64,000 nucleotides of DNA from DATMNI01 sp035570275 (GTDB taxonomy: Bacteria > Acidobacteriota > Terriglobia > Bryobacterales > Bryobacteraceae): the NCBI GenBank assembly GCA_035570275.1, contig DATMNI010000179.1, positions 1-64,000 of the forward strand, written 5' to 3'. Position 1 is the stretch's first letter. Each line of letters opens with the position of its first letter. This document shows, in pieces, positions 9,999 through 19,030 of the stretch. Under the pieces are notes generated by a model, which did not search any database, was not told the origin of the DNA, and saw only the letters and a list, made by a program, of their open reading frames with translations. A program made the translations under genes and the position numbers.

Positions 9999-12900
9999 GC
10001 CCGGCGGGACACACTTCACCTTCTTCGGTCGAATGGGGGAGCGGATTCGTGCGAATCAGGAAAACTGGTTTAAGGTAGCCCCCATCCGCAATCCCCGGAT
10101 GGTGGGGGTGTTCCAGGAGCGCAAGACTGGCCCGCCGCCGTCGGCAGCACTGCTCCCATGGGTCGGCGAGTACGTCGGCAAATATCTGATTGGCGCCATC
10201 CAGGCTCTGCGTCTGTCCGGCGATGCGGAACTTCGCGACGTCATCGCCCGGGTGGTGCGGGATCTCATCGATTCGCAGGGCGACGACGGGTATCTGGGCC
10301 CGTTCGGACCCGCCGAACGCATCGTCAATCCCGACAAGTGGGACCTCTGGGGCCATTATCACTGTCTGCTGGGTTTGCTGCGGTGGCATCAGGATCAGAA
10401 CGATTCCGACGCCCTGGCTGCCTGTCGACGCGCCGCCGACTTCTTATGTGGGACTTTCCTCGGCACGGGTATCCGCGTCGCCGATGCGCGTAACCCGGCT
10501 AAGAATGAGGCAGTGGCCCACATCTTCGCCCTCCTATTCCGGGCCACGGGCCAGGTGCGATATCTCCAGATGGCTCAAGATGTCGAAGCAGACTGGGCGC
10601 GAGTGGAGACTCGATTCGACAAAGACGGGCATCGATTTGAGGACGGCGGCAACTACGTCGACGGCTTCCAGCATGACGAAGCCTTCTATAAGGGCCGTGA
10701 GCCGCGCTGGGAGAGCCTCCACGACGTCCAGGCACTGGTGGAGTTCTACGAATTGAAGCTCGATTGGCAGCCGTGGTTTCCGCTTGGCCCTAACGTATTC
10801 CCCGCGGACTCGCCGGTGACGGCGCTCAGCACGAAACCTGGCGGCACCAGCCTGTATGTGGCCGGCTTCGACGGGCAGGTGTGGAGCACCTATTTCGATC
10901 CGCAAAATCTTGGACCGCCCGAGCGGGGCGGCTGGCAGCCGTGGTTTGCGCTCGGCCCTAACGTATTCCCCGCGGACTCGCAGGTGACGGCGCTGAGCAC
11001 CAAACCTGGCGGCACCAGCCTGTATGTGCTGGGGTTAGACGGGCAGGTCTGGAGCAGCTATTTCGATCCGCAGCATCTTGGACCGCCCGAGCGGGGCGGC
11101 TGGCAGCCGTGGTTTGCACTTGGCCCGAACGTATTCCCCGCACGCTCACCGGTGATGGCGCTCAGCACCAAGCCAGGCGGCACCAGTCTCTATCTGCTCG
11201 GCTTGGATGGACAGGTGTGGAGCACCTATTTCGATCCGCAGAATCTTGGACCGCCCGAGCGGGGCGGCTGGCAGCCGTGGTTTGCGCTTGGCCCTAACGT
11301 ATTTTCCCCTGGCTCGCCGGTGACTGCGCTGAGCACCAAACCAGGCGGCACCAGCCTTTATGTGCTGGGATTAGACGGGCAGGTCTGGAGCAGCTATTTC
11401 GATCCGCAGCATCTTGGGCCGCCTGAGCGGGGTGGCTGGCAGCCGTGGTTTCCGCTCGGCCCCAACATATTCCCCGCAGGCTCACGGGTGATGGCGCTGA
11501 GCACCAAACCTGGCGGCGCCAGCCTGTATGCCCTGGGCTTCGATGGACAGGTGTGGAGCACCTACTTCGATCCGCAGAATCTTGGACCTCCCGAGCGGGG
11601 TGGCTGGCAGCGGTGGTTTCTCCTTGGCCCTTACGTGTTTCCCCCTGGTACGCCGGTGACTGCGCTGAGCACCAAACCTGGCGGCGCCAGCCTGTATGCG
11701 CTGGGGTTAGACGGGCAGGTGTGGAGCGCATATTTCGATCCGCGGAATCTTGGTCCGCCCGAGCGGGGCGGGTGGCAGCCGTGGCTTCCGCTCGGCCCTA
11801 ACGTATTCCCCGCGGGCTCACGGGTGACGGCGCTGAGCACTAAGCCAGGCGGCACCAGCCTGTATGTACTCGGCTTCGATGGCCATGTGTGGAGCACATA
11901 CTTCGATCCGCAGAATCTTGGGCGTGAGCGGTACCACAGGGCTTTCACGCGCATCTGGCGGAGCATCCTCGAGAGCGATCGCCACGTCTCCGGCGGGTTC
12001 TCATCCCTCGAGGCCGCGTGTGGCAACCCGTTCGATCCTCGTCCGATCGAGACGTGCGCCACAATTGCCTGGATGTGTCTGACTCTGGACATGCTCCGCC
12101 TCACGGAAGAGGCTGGAGCGGCCGACGAGTTGGAGCTGTCAACGTGGAACGCCGTGCTCGGCTCGCAGAGCCCGGATGCTACCTGGTGGACCTACGACAC
12201 GCCGATGGGCGGGATTTCGACCACGGGCATGGCCCCCCTCGGGTGGCCTTTCGTGGTGTGGCAGGCGCCACTGTCCGGCCCTCCCCATCAAATTGCTGAG
12301 CGCTGCCCTACGCTCTACGACCTTCGCTGGCAGGAAGACAATGGTGTCGACCGCCTCAGTTGCTGCGCGCTGAATGGGCCGCGGGGTTTGGCCATGTTGT
12401 CAGAGTGGGCAGTGATGCGCGCGGGAGATGGACTCGTGATCAATTACTACGGCCCCGGTGAAGTAACGGGCGTTACCCCCGCAGGAAACGCCGTCCTCCT
12501 CAGCCAGAATACCGACTACCCCATCGGCGGAGCAGTTCGGCTCACCGTTTCGCCGCAGACGGCTGAGCGCTTTGTGCTGCGTCTGCGAATCCCGGGATGG
12601 TCGAACGTGACACACGTGACAGTCAATGGTCAGCCGGCCGGACCTGTCCAGCCAGGCTCCTATCTGGCACTCGATCGTATATGGAAGTCCGGGGACGTCG
12701 TCGAGGTGGAGATGGACATGAGCCCTCGTTTTGTACCAGGTGGCCGGAGGCCTTTGCCCGCCAACAGCGACGGCGATGCAATCGGACGGATGGCGATCTA
12801 CCGCGGTCCTCTGCTTCTGGCCTATGATTCTCGTTTCGACCGTTATAGTCCAGCCGCTTTGCCCGTCATCGACCGAGGGGGGGTATCGGCGCGCCTGCAG

Positions 12901-14577
12901 ACGGCGGGCGGCGTGTGGGAACCGCTCCTCCTGCTCCGCTTCCCGACGCTCGACGGTCAAACGGCGACGTTGTGTGACTTTGCCAGCGCTGGCACTCCTC
13001 CGTGGGTTCCCTCGCGTCGCTGGCAACTTTCGCGTAGTGACGGGACCGTCCTTGCGCCAGGACTCACGCTGAAAGATGATGGGACGATTCAGGGATCTAC
13101 TCATCCCAACGAGACGCGTTGGGGCTTCGAGGACACTCGCCTGACCTTCTACGGTGTCAACGGAAGCGCGACCACTCGTTTCACGCCCGTGCAGGTGCCG
13201 AACGACCGAACCCGCCTTGAGGGCAAGTTTCTACCCGACCCCACGATTACCCACGTCCTGAGTCAATTGGATAGCGATGTGACCGACACGATCTGGGAAT
13301 TCGTTCGTGCTGATGCTAAGTCACCCATCCGCCTGGAGCCCTATGGGCGCATCCACGGTTACCAGCATGTCAACGAGGCCTGCTGGAAGCGCGAGGGCGA
13401 TACCCTGATGTTCTGCGATCAGGAGGGCAGGCCCACCACGCGATTTACCACGAGCAGCCGCGTGGGTGAGCATCGGGAGATTGAAGGCCACTTTAGCCCG
13501 CAAATTGTGCATCAACTGCGCGAACTCGATCTGGGGTGGGTACGCGGTACCCCGTACGTCTCTTGGCTTCCTGCCCCTGCGCTTGGAGCCGTGACGGCGC
13601 TGAGCACCAAATCAGGCGGCGTTAGCCTTTTTGTTCTCGGCTCTGACGGGAAGGTTTGGAGCACCTATTTCGATCCGCAGAGTCTTGGACCGCCCGAGCG
13701 GGGTGGCTGGCAGCCGTGGTTTCCGCTCGGCCCTAATGTGTTCCCCGCAGGCTCAGGGGTGACGGTGCTGAGCACTAAGCCAGGCGGCACCAGCCTCTAT
13801 GTGCTCGGCCTCGATGGACAGGTGTGGAGCACCTATTTCGATCCGCAGCATCTCGGACCGCCCGAGCGGGGTGGCTGGCAGCCGTGGTTTCCCCTTGGCC
13901 CTAACGTGTTCCCCCCTGGTTCGCCGGTGACGGCGTTGAGCACCAAACCAGGCGGCACCAGTCTATATTTGCTCGGCTTCGATGGACAGGTGTGGAGCAC
14001 ATATTTCGATCCGCAAAATCTTGGACCGCCCGAGCGGGGTGGCTGGCAGTGGTGGTTTCCGCTCGGCCCTAATGTATTCCCCGCAGGCTCACGGGTGACG
14101 GTGCTGAGCACCAAGCCAGGCGGCGCCAGTCTGTATGTTCTCGGCTTCGATGGACAGGTGTGGAGTACCTATTTCGATCCGCAGAATCTTGGACCGCCCG
14201 AGCGGGGTGGCTGGCAGTGGTGGGTTCCCCTTGGCCCTAACGTTTTCCCGACGGGTTCCCCGGTGACGGCGCTGAGCACTAAACCAGGTGGCACCAGTCT
14301 GTATGTGTTCGGCTTCGATGGACAGGTGTGGAGCACATATTTCGATCCGCAGAGTCTTGGACCGCCCGAGCGGGGCGGTTGGCAGCCGTGGTTCGCGCTC
14401 GGGCCGAATACTCTTCTCGCGAGCGTGACTGTCGCCGCTGTCAGCACGGCAGCGGGAAGGACGAGCCTCTATGTGAGCGGAATGGACAGGCAGGTCTGGA
14501 GCCGGTTCTTTCCAGACTCTGCAACCGCGGGCGAACCGACCGGCTGGTTCGCACTTGGAGGGCCGCGAGCCCCGTAA
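9991..14577 (+). CDS. GH127-like glycosidase with an inserted seven-repeat lectin propeller and a second C-terminal repeat array
   Basis: This 1528-aa protein starts at ATG 9991, six bases after AAGGAG. Residues 1-258 and about 645-980 together make one GH127-type (DUF1680, beta-L-arabinofuranosidase-like) unit: an alpha/alpha barrel (YVGKYLIGAIQALRLSGD, WDLWGHYHCLLGLLRWH) and a C-terminal beta-sandwich (RFVLRLRIPGWSNV). The zinc-cysteine set of the family can be seen: E687 and C689 in ETCA, and the pair C791-C792. Residues 259-645 are seven tandem 56-aa repeats (SLYVLGLDGQVWSTYFDP) inserted inside the barrel. After two copies of a small module (GTIQGSTHPNETRWG and GRIHGYQHVNEACW) come six more repeats to the C-terminus. 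There is no signal peptide. Family knowledge suggests arabinoside cleavage; the substrate is unknown. Position after a Tc locus hints at co-acquisition. Confidence 0.75.
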   Translation: MFEPGGTHFTFFGRMGERIRANQENWFKVAPIRNPRMVGVFQERKTGPPPSAALLPWVGEYVGKYLIGAIQALRLSGDAELRDVIARVVRDLIDSQGDDGYLGPFGPAERIVNPDKWDLWGHYHCLLGLLRWHQDQNDSDALAACRRAADFLCGTFLGTGIRVADARNPAKNEAVAHIFALLFRATGQVRYLQMAQDVEADWARVETRFDKDGHRFEDGGNYVDGFQHDEAFYKGREPRWESLHDVQALVEFYELKLDWQPWFPLGPNVFPADSPVTALSTKPGGTSLYVAGFDGQVWSTYFDPQNLGPPERGGWQPWFALGPNVFPADSQVTALSTKPGGTSLYVLGLDGQVWSSYFDPQHLGPPERGGWQPWFALGPNVFPARSPVMALSTKPGGTSLYLLGLDGQVWSTYFDPQNLGPPERGGWQPWFALGPNVFSPGSPVTALSTKPGGTSLYVLGLDGQVWSSYFDPQHLGPPERGGWQPWFPLGPNIFPAGSRVMALSTKPGGASLYALGFDGQVWSTYFDPQNLGPPERGGWQRWFLLGPYVFPPGTPVTALSTKPGGASLYALGLDGQVWSAYFDPRNLGPPERGGWQPWLPLGPNVFPAGSRVTALSTKPGGTSLYVLGFDGHVWSTYFDPQNLGRERYHRAFTRIWRSILESDRHVSGGFSSLEAACGNPFDPRPIETCATIAWMCLTLDMLRLTEEAGAADELELSTWNAVLGSQSPDATWWTYDTPMGGISTTGMAPLGWPFVVWQAPLSGPPHQIAERCPTLYDLRWQEDNGVDRLSCCALNGPRGLAMLSEWAVMRAGDGLVINYYGPGEVTGVTPAGNAVLLSQNTDYPIGGAVRLTVSPQTAERFVLRLRIPGWSNVTHVTVNGQPAGPVQPGSYLALDRIWKSGDVVEVEMDMSPRFVPGGRRPLPANSDGDAIGRMAIYRGPLLLAYDSRFDRYSPAALPVIDRGGVSARLQTAGGVWEPLLLLRFPTLDGQTATLCDFASAGTPPWVPSRRWQLSRSDGTVLAPGLTLKDDGTIQGSTHPNETRWGFEDTRLTFYGVNGSATTRFTPVQVPNDRTRLEGKFLPDPTITHVLSQLDSDVTDTIWEFVRADAKSPIRLEPYGRIHGYQHVNEACWKREGDTLMFCDQEGRPTTRFTTSSRVGEHREIEGHFSPQIVHQLRELDLGWVRGTPYVSWLPAPALGAVTALSTKSGGVSLFVLGSDGKVWSTYFDPQSLGPPERGGWQPWFPLGPNVFPAGSGVTVLSTKPGGTSLYVLGLDGQVWSTYFDPQHLGPPERGGWQPWFPLGPNVFPPGSPVTALSTKPGGTSLYLLGFDGQVWSTYFDPQNLGPPERGGWQWWFPLGPNVFPAGSRVTVLSTKPGGASLYVLGFDGQVWSTYFDPQNLGPPERGGWQWWVPLGPNVFPTGSPVTALSTKPGGTSLYVFGFDGQVWSTYFDPQSLGPPERGGWQPWFALGPNTLLASVTVAAVSTAAGRTSLYVSGMDRQVWSRFFPDSATAGEPTGWFALGGPRAP
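10765..11928 (+). repeat. Seven tandem 168-bp repeats encoding a lectin-like propeller
   Basis: Seven copies of a 56-codon unit start at tgg codons spaced exactly 168 bp apart (10765, 10933 and so on). Each reads WQPWF.LGPNVFP...VTALSTKPGG followed by SLYVLGLDGQVWSTYFDP and LGPPERGG. The copies differ by a few substitutions but no indels. Seven W-containing repeats fit a closed seven-bladed propeller like Photorhabdus lectin PLL. That fold is an inference from repeat number and pattern. Confidence 0.85.
13549..14575 (+). repeat. Second array: six copies of the same 168-bp repeat
   Basis: The C-terminal array repeats the same 56-aa unit as 10765-11928. The first copy is degenerate (GTPYVSWLPAPALGAVTALS) and the last is divergent (AAGRTSLYVSGMDRQVWS), ending in WFALGG. 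The half-units at the two ends could pair to close a seventh blade, as in circularly closed propellers. That closure is inference. Confidence 0.8.
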
Positions 14578-14607
14578 GAGCAACCCGATTTTAGACTTAC
14601 TTGCCGG

Positions 14608-16907
14608 CTATGGCGTATCGGGCTCGCGCTGGATTGTCGCCGTTATCAGCACCGTGTTGTAGGGATTCCAGGTCGAGAGGACGAAGTAGACTTGCGCCTG
14701 TAGTGGGCCGGTGTTGTTCAACTTGATCATGCGTGTGTATCGGTCGATCAGGTACGGACCGTACTCGCCTCCCCACTCATGCTCCCGACCGGGGTCGGAC
14801 AGTGGATCGATACTGTTTTTCACGTGCATGAAATAGCCGTATCCGACATTCGGCCACCCCGGGTCGAAGATCAAAACGGGATCGCTCCACGGTCCCCACG
14901 GGGAGATTGCCACGCGGGCATTGATTCCTCGAGGCGACGCGGCGTTGTACAGCATGAGCCACAGTCCGAACGGTTTCACCCAGGCCACGGAGAGTTCGCC
15001 AACCTGGGGATGAATGAACAAAGCTGCGGCCAGGCGTTGGTCGGAACTCCATTGCAGGTTCGTCGAACCGGGCCCATGGCCGGTGAAAAAGCGCCAGGCC
15101 GATCGCTGTTGGATAGCGCCCAGCGGCGCACAAGCGAGATATACGTTACTTTCACGGTAACGGCCACTGCCCCAGGCCAGCAATGCAGGGCCTTCGAAGG
15201 GAAGGCTTCCAAGACCTGCGGGGGGATGACGCACGCGACGTTGAGGAACTTGCCTCCGTCGCGCAATACCGAGAAATCGTACAGCGCATGTAGGTCCGTG
15301 GGGTCGTTGTTGCGGGCGGCCGCGAGCACGGTGCGGCCCATCAGGGTCCGGCCTGGCAAACCATTTCGTCTGGTTAGAACGGCGATAGGAGCGTTGAGGC
15401 TCGCGGCTCCCGGTGCGGTTATAGGGAATGGCATGTGCCACTTGCCGCTGTCGATGGCGGGGTTGGCCCAGGTGGTGCCCATAGCGCCGTCCGATCCCGT
15501 CCAGAAGACATCGAGCGCACCCGCAAGTCTGGTGACAGCGGCGATCGGTGAGTTGGCCCCGGAGGCCCCGGGTGGGGTGATCGGGAAAGGCGGGTGCCAC
15601 CTGCCGTTGTCGATAGCGGGGTTGGCCCAGGTGGTGCCGACAGCGCCGTCCGGTCCGATCCAGAAGACGTCCAGCGCACCATACAGTCGGGTAATGGCTG
15701 CCACCGGAGCGTTGGCTCGGGTGGCCCCCGGCGGGGTGATCGGGAAAGGTGAGTGCCACTTGCCGCTGTCGATGGCGGGGTTAGCCCAGGTGGTGCCTAC
15801 AGCACCGTCGGGTCCGATCCAGAAGACGTCCAGCGCACCATCCAGTCGGGTAATGGCTGCCACCGGAGCGTTGGCTCGGGTGGCCCCCGGCGGGGTGATC
15901 GGGAAAGGTGGGTGCCACTTGCCGTTGTCGATGGCGGGATTGGCCCAGGTGGTGCCCACAGCGCCGTCGGGTCCGATCCAGAAGACGTCCAACGCGCCGT
16001 CGAGTCTGGTGACAGCGGCAATGGGGGAGTTGGCTCGGGCAGCGCCGGGCGGGGTTATGGGAAAAGGCAGGTGCCACCTGCCGTTGTCGATGGCAGGATT
16101 GGCCCAGGTCGTGCCCAGGGCACCATCGGGTCCAATCCAGAAGACATCCAGTGCGCCGGCAAGTCTGGTGACGGCGGAGATCGGGGAATTGCCGCCCGCG
16201 GCGCCCGCTGGTGTAATAGGGAATGGCGGATGCCAGTTGGCGCTGTCGATGTTCGGGTTGGACCAGGTTGTGCCGATACCGCCGTCGGGTCCGATCCAGA
16301 AGACGTCTGCCGCACCATCGAGTCTGGTGATTGCGGCGATCGGGGCATTGACTCGACCAGCGTGGGGTGGGGCGATGGGAAACGACTGGCGCCAGTTGCC
16401 GCTGTCAACGGCCGGGTTGGCCCAAGTGGTGCCTACGCCAGCGTCGGGTCCGTTCCAAAAAACGTCGAGGCCGCCGTCAACGCCGTTCTCCTCAATGCGG
16501 TCGGTGCTGTGGAAAATGTACATCTGCCCGTTGGCGCTGAATCCGGAGATCGGGACCTCAAATCCCGCGGTGCTGAGAGCCGCGCCATCAGTGTCGATCA
16601 GCCGGGGAGACCGATACTTGCCTCCGTCGTTGATGAACTCAAGTCGGATACCCGGCTCGGGTTGCGCGGCCGTGGTCCAAGCAACGCTGTCTGAATCACT
16701 AACCGGATGCGGAACTGGCCACGTGTCTCCGAACAGAAACCACAATCGGCCGTCATGCTCAAAAGACGAGCCGAGATCGGTTCCAAAGAAACCGAATCGG
16801 GTCTCTGTTGTGTTGAAAGCCGGGCGGTTGAATTGGCGATCTGTCTCGCCCGTAAGTTGGCATACCTTGCGAACGCTGCTCGCCTGTACGCTGATTTTTG
16901 GCCGCAT
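14608..16907 (-). pseudogene. DUF4185 protein with an inserted seven-repeat PLL-type lectin propeller; one apparent frameshift
   Basis: The frame runs from ATG 16907 (GGGGGAAAG upstream; an ATG at 17066 is an alternative without a ribosome site) to TAG 14608. The N-terminal third is DUF4185-like (RFGFFGTDLGSSFEHDGRLW, FLFGDTW, FINDGGKYRSPRLI). It is then interrupted by seven tandem 53-aa repeats (DVFWIGPDGAVGTTWANPAI) and resumes (GGKFLNVACVIPP). Near 15187 the frame shifts: the family continuation ALLAWGSGRYRESNVYLACA is one frame away, restored by one G. The C-terminal part (YGYFMHVKNSIDPLSDPG, EWGGEYGPYLIDRY) is strong DUF4185. No signal peptide is visible. It converges with the GH127-like gene with 30 bases between stops. 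DUF4185 enzymes are poorly characterised, probably polysaccharide-acting; treat as possibly broken. Confidence 0.75.
15354..16475 (-). repeat. Seven tandem 159-bp repeats encoding a PLL-type propeller
   Basis: On the minus strand seven copies of a 53-codon unit follow each other without indels: DVFWIGPDG.(V/L/I)GTTW.NP.ID...WH.PFPI then TPPGA..AN(S/A)P(I/V)(S/A)A(V/I)TR. The D-V-F-W..GPDG..GTTW pattern is that of PLL/PHL bacterial fucose-binding lectins, whose seven repeats form a seven-bladed propeller. The unit differs from the 56-aa repeats of the neighbouring gene, so the two arrays are not recent copies of one another. Confidence 0.85.
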
Positions 16908-17117
16908 GACGAATTTCTTTCCCCCCGTAACTCTACCAGGAATAGGGATATCGCTGGCGAGCGGCGAGAACTCCAGCGGGCCAAGCAGTTGGATCTGCCG
17001 ATAGTGGTAGGAAAGCCGGTGCCGGTTCTGTATGTGCAAATCTTTCGTCACCACGGGCACCCCCATCAGTAGTGAGACGAAGCGCGGGCGCGCGTTACCT
17101 TTGCTCCTCTGTCAGGC

Positions 17118-18002
17118 GAAATTCCGAGAATCTTTGCCCCGCTTGCTGATCGGAGGCACCGGACACCTCCACTCCCGTCTTTTAATGCCCATCCCGAGCT
17201 CCGTTGCCCGCACTTCGGCGTACGAGCGCGACGTGACCAGGCTGACCCCGGTGGCATCCGCTGGCATCCGCTGGTATCAGGCGAGGCCATAATTCTCGGA
17301 ATTTCCCACGTGCTCGAACCTGATTCCAGACTCGGTCGCGGACCGGAAATCGAACTCCAATTTCTTGCCCGAAGCGCCGCCGGCCGCAGATACGTCGCGC
17401 CCGAGACGCATTGAGGCCACCACAAGTGGCAAGTCGGGGCGGTGACGACCGGTCACAAGGAACTACCGCTGCCCAGATCAGTTGATCTTAGATTGGTGGG
17501 TTGCCAGCGCACGCTCGCCCGTCGCAAGAACGAGCGAGGTAATGCGACGCCCAGGGATATTCCGAGAATTGTTGCCCGTCTCGAAGATTGTTGGGGCAAC
17601 CCGAACTAGCTGAATTCGAAGACTTCGAACTCGACTCTGCGGGCGAGCAAGGATTCCGGCTTCAGGCACCCTTTGGGTCCGGCTAAATTCCGAGAATCGT
17701 CGCCCCTTTCCCAGCTATTTGATCCGCATCCAGTGCACGGCCACAGCTTCGATTGGTTCGAATCAGATGAAAATCGGAAGTTTCACCCACCGAAGGCACG
17801 ATCAATATCAGAGTCCGGGGCTCGTCATACTATCGATGACCGAAGTCTACGGGGGCATCCCCTGGGTGATTTCTTCGACTGGCCGGCTGGAATGCTATCA
17901 GGCGTCGGACGTGGACTCCAACCCAGATTTCTCAATCGTTGCATGGGCGCAGTTGTGCGGTGCACCAATCAGCGCGGCAGAAATTCCGAGAATCTCTACC
18001 CC
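17118..18002. repeat. Dispersed 15-23 bp repeat, four forward copies and one inverted
   Basis: Copies of GAAATTCCGAGAATC plus a tail ending in CCCC lie at 17118-17140, 17556-17577 (GATATTCCGAGAATTG), 17684-17706 and 17979-18002. An inverted copy (AATTCTCGGAATTTCCC) is at 17291-17307. The core AATTCCGAGAATT is near-palindromic. Spacings (about 170, 260, 130, 295 bp) are irregular, so this is not CRISPR. It resembles recombinase or transposase end sequences; no such gene is present here. Confidence 0.75.
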
Positions 18003-18390
18003 TGCGTCCCGAGGCTGAATCTAAGCCAAACGAAGCTCCTCATTACGCACGTGGGTCTTAGTCGCCGCAAACTTTGGTTAGTCACAATTTCGGGCGAGAA
18101 ATGCGATTGGCGTCCGGTCGGGGAAAAGGAGCCTTCAGTGCGGAGTGTTCCGGTGGCCAATAGCGAGAGGGGCATGAGGCGTGCGCCCCAACGCGGGCAT
18201 GGGGAATGGCGGGAACATCACGCGCGACCGGTAACGGATCGGATAGCGGGTGTGGGGACTTTTGCGGGTACTCTACATCAAAATGGCGGCAAATGGCGAG
18301 CAATCCTGCTATCGGCACATATTCGAGCTCCGTCTGTAAGCGATTGATAACGAGCAGTTAAGCGCACTGTCGAGCATTCGTGCAAAGTAT

Positions 18391-18442
18391 TCGACTTCTA
18401 GCTGTTAACCGAAGGGTTGTAAGTTCGAGTCCTACCCGAGAA
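18391..18442 (+). other. 3' fragment of a tRNA-Asn gene (possible attachment-site scar)
   Basis: The stretch GCTGTTAACCGAAGGG, then GTAAGTTCGAGTCCTAC and CCGAGA, reproduces the anticodon loop (CTGTTAA, anticodon GTT), variable loop, T arm and start of the acceptor 3' side of bacterial tRNA-Asn. The 5' half (D arm, acceptor 5' strand) is absent and the 5' anticodon stem does not pair, so it is not a working tRNA. Integrases commonly target the 3' half of tRNA genes and leave such partial copies. Confidence 0.6.
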
Positions 18443-19030
18443 CGCAAACGCAGCAGTCCTGTTTCGTTTGTCAATCGCAAGATCAAACGGAGTGATGGGA
18501 CGAGGGGGGCAGCGACCGGTCGCCAGGACCTCCTTGTGTGACGCAAGGCAGCTCTCGATCTCGGCGTGATTGCCTGCGAGGCGATAGATATTCCCATCAC
18601 GGCGAATGGACGGCGAGCGCACCGGCATGGCGCCCTCCTGTAGCCCCGTGGGATCCCTGTGCCCCGCCTCCACGCCCACAATTACCTCCACAATAAGTCG
18701 CCGGATGAGCCGAAAACAGCAGTGTCCGCCGATCAAACCCGTCGAAAAACAAACAAGATACGTGTGTCTCGTTTGCCTCCGGAGCAAGAGGTCGGTAATT
18801 CGATCTACTCGGCCAGAACCATAGAGTCTTGGGATCACAGGAGCCCGGGTATGAGCCCGTCCCCCAGCACATTCTCACGTAAGTTATACGTAAGGTGGAT
18901 TACCGATTACAGCGCTTTTAGCGTTGTCGGCACAACGCAAAATCAATAACCTACGTCTTTTCAACCCCCCAGCGCAGCCCAACTCCCCCCGCCTCCACCA
19001 TAATATGTTATTTAAAATCAATAATTTACT

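Larger units (their letters stand above)
17067..19030. other. Two kilobases without an intact gene; repeat-rich remnant zone
   Basis: No frame here has coherent protein features, although several long open frames exist by chance. What can be seen is five copies of a GAAATTCCGAGAATC-type repeat (17118-18002), a short direct repeat at 17252-17271 (10 bp twice), a 3' tRNA-Asn fragment (18391-18442), and an AT-richer stretch with homopyrimidine runs at 18940-19030. The pattern suits an old mobile-element or island border. Confidence 0.55.

Noticed and set aside
14779..17004. 741-aa plus-strand frame opposite the DUF4185 gene
   Set aside because: It is the antisense of the 159-bp repeats (APSGPIQKTSSAP pattern repeating), while the minus strand carries the recognisable DUF4185 and PLL motifs.
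17118..18002. CRISPR array
   Set aside because: The repeats are short, unevenly spaced, one is inverted, and no cas gene is present.
17673..18347. 224-aa open frame in the repeat zone
   Set aside because: It runs through two of the dispersed repeats, has no ribosome site and reads as random, Arg/Ser/Gly-rich sequence.
18358..18681. Small ORFs over the tRNA-like fragment (SGRTRTYNPSV type)
   Set aside because: Such peptides are the usual spurious translation across tRNA 3' ends and their flanks.
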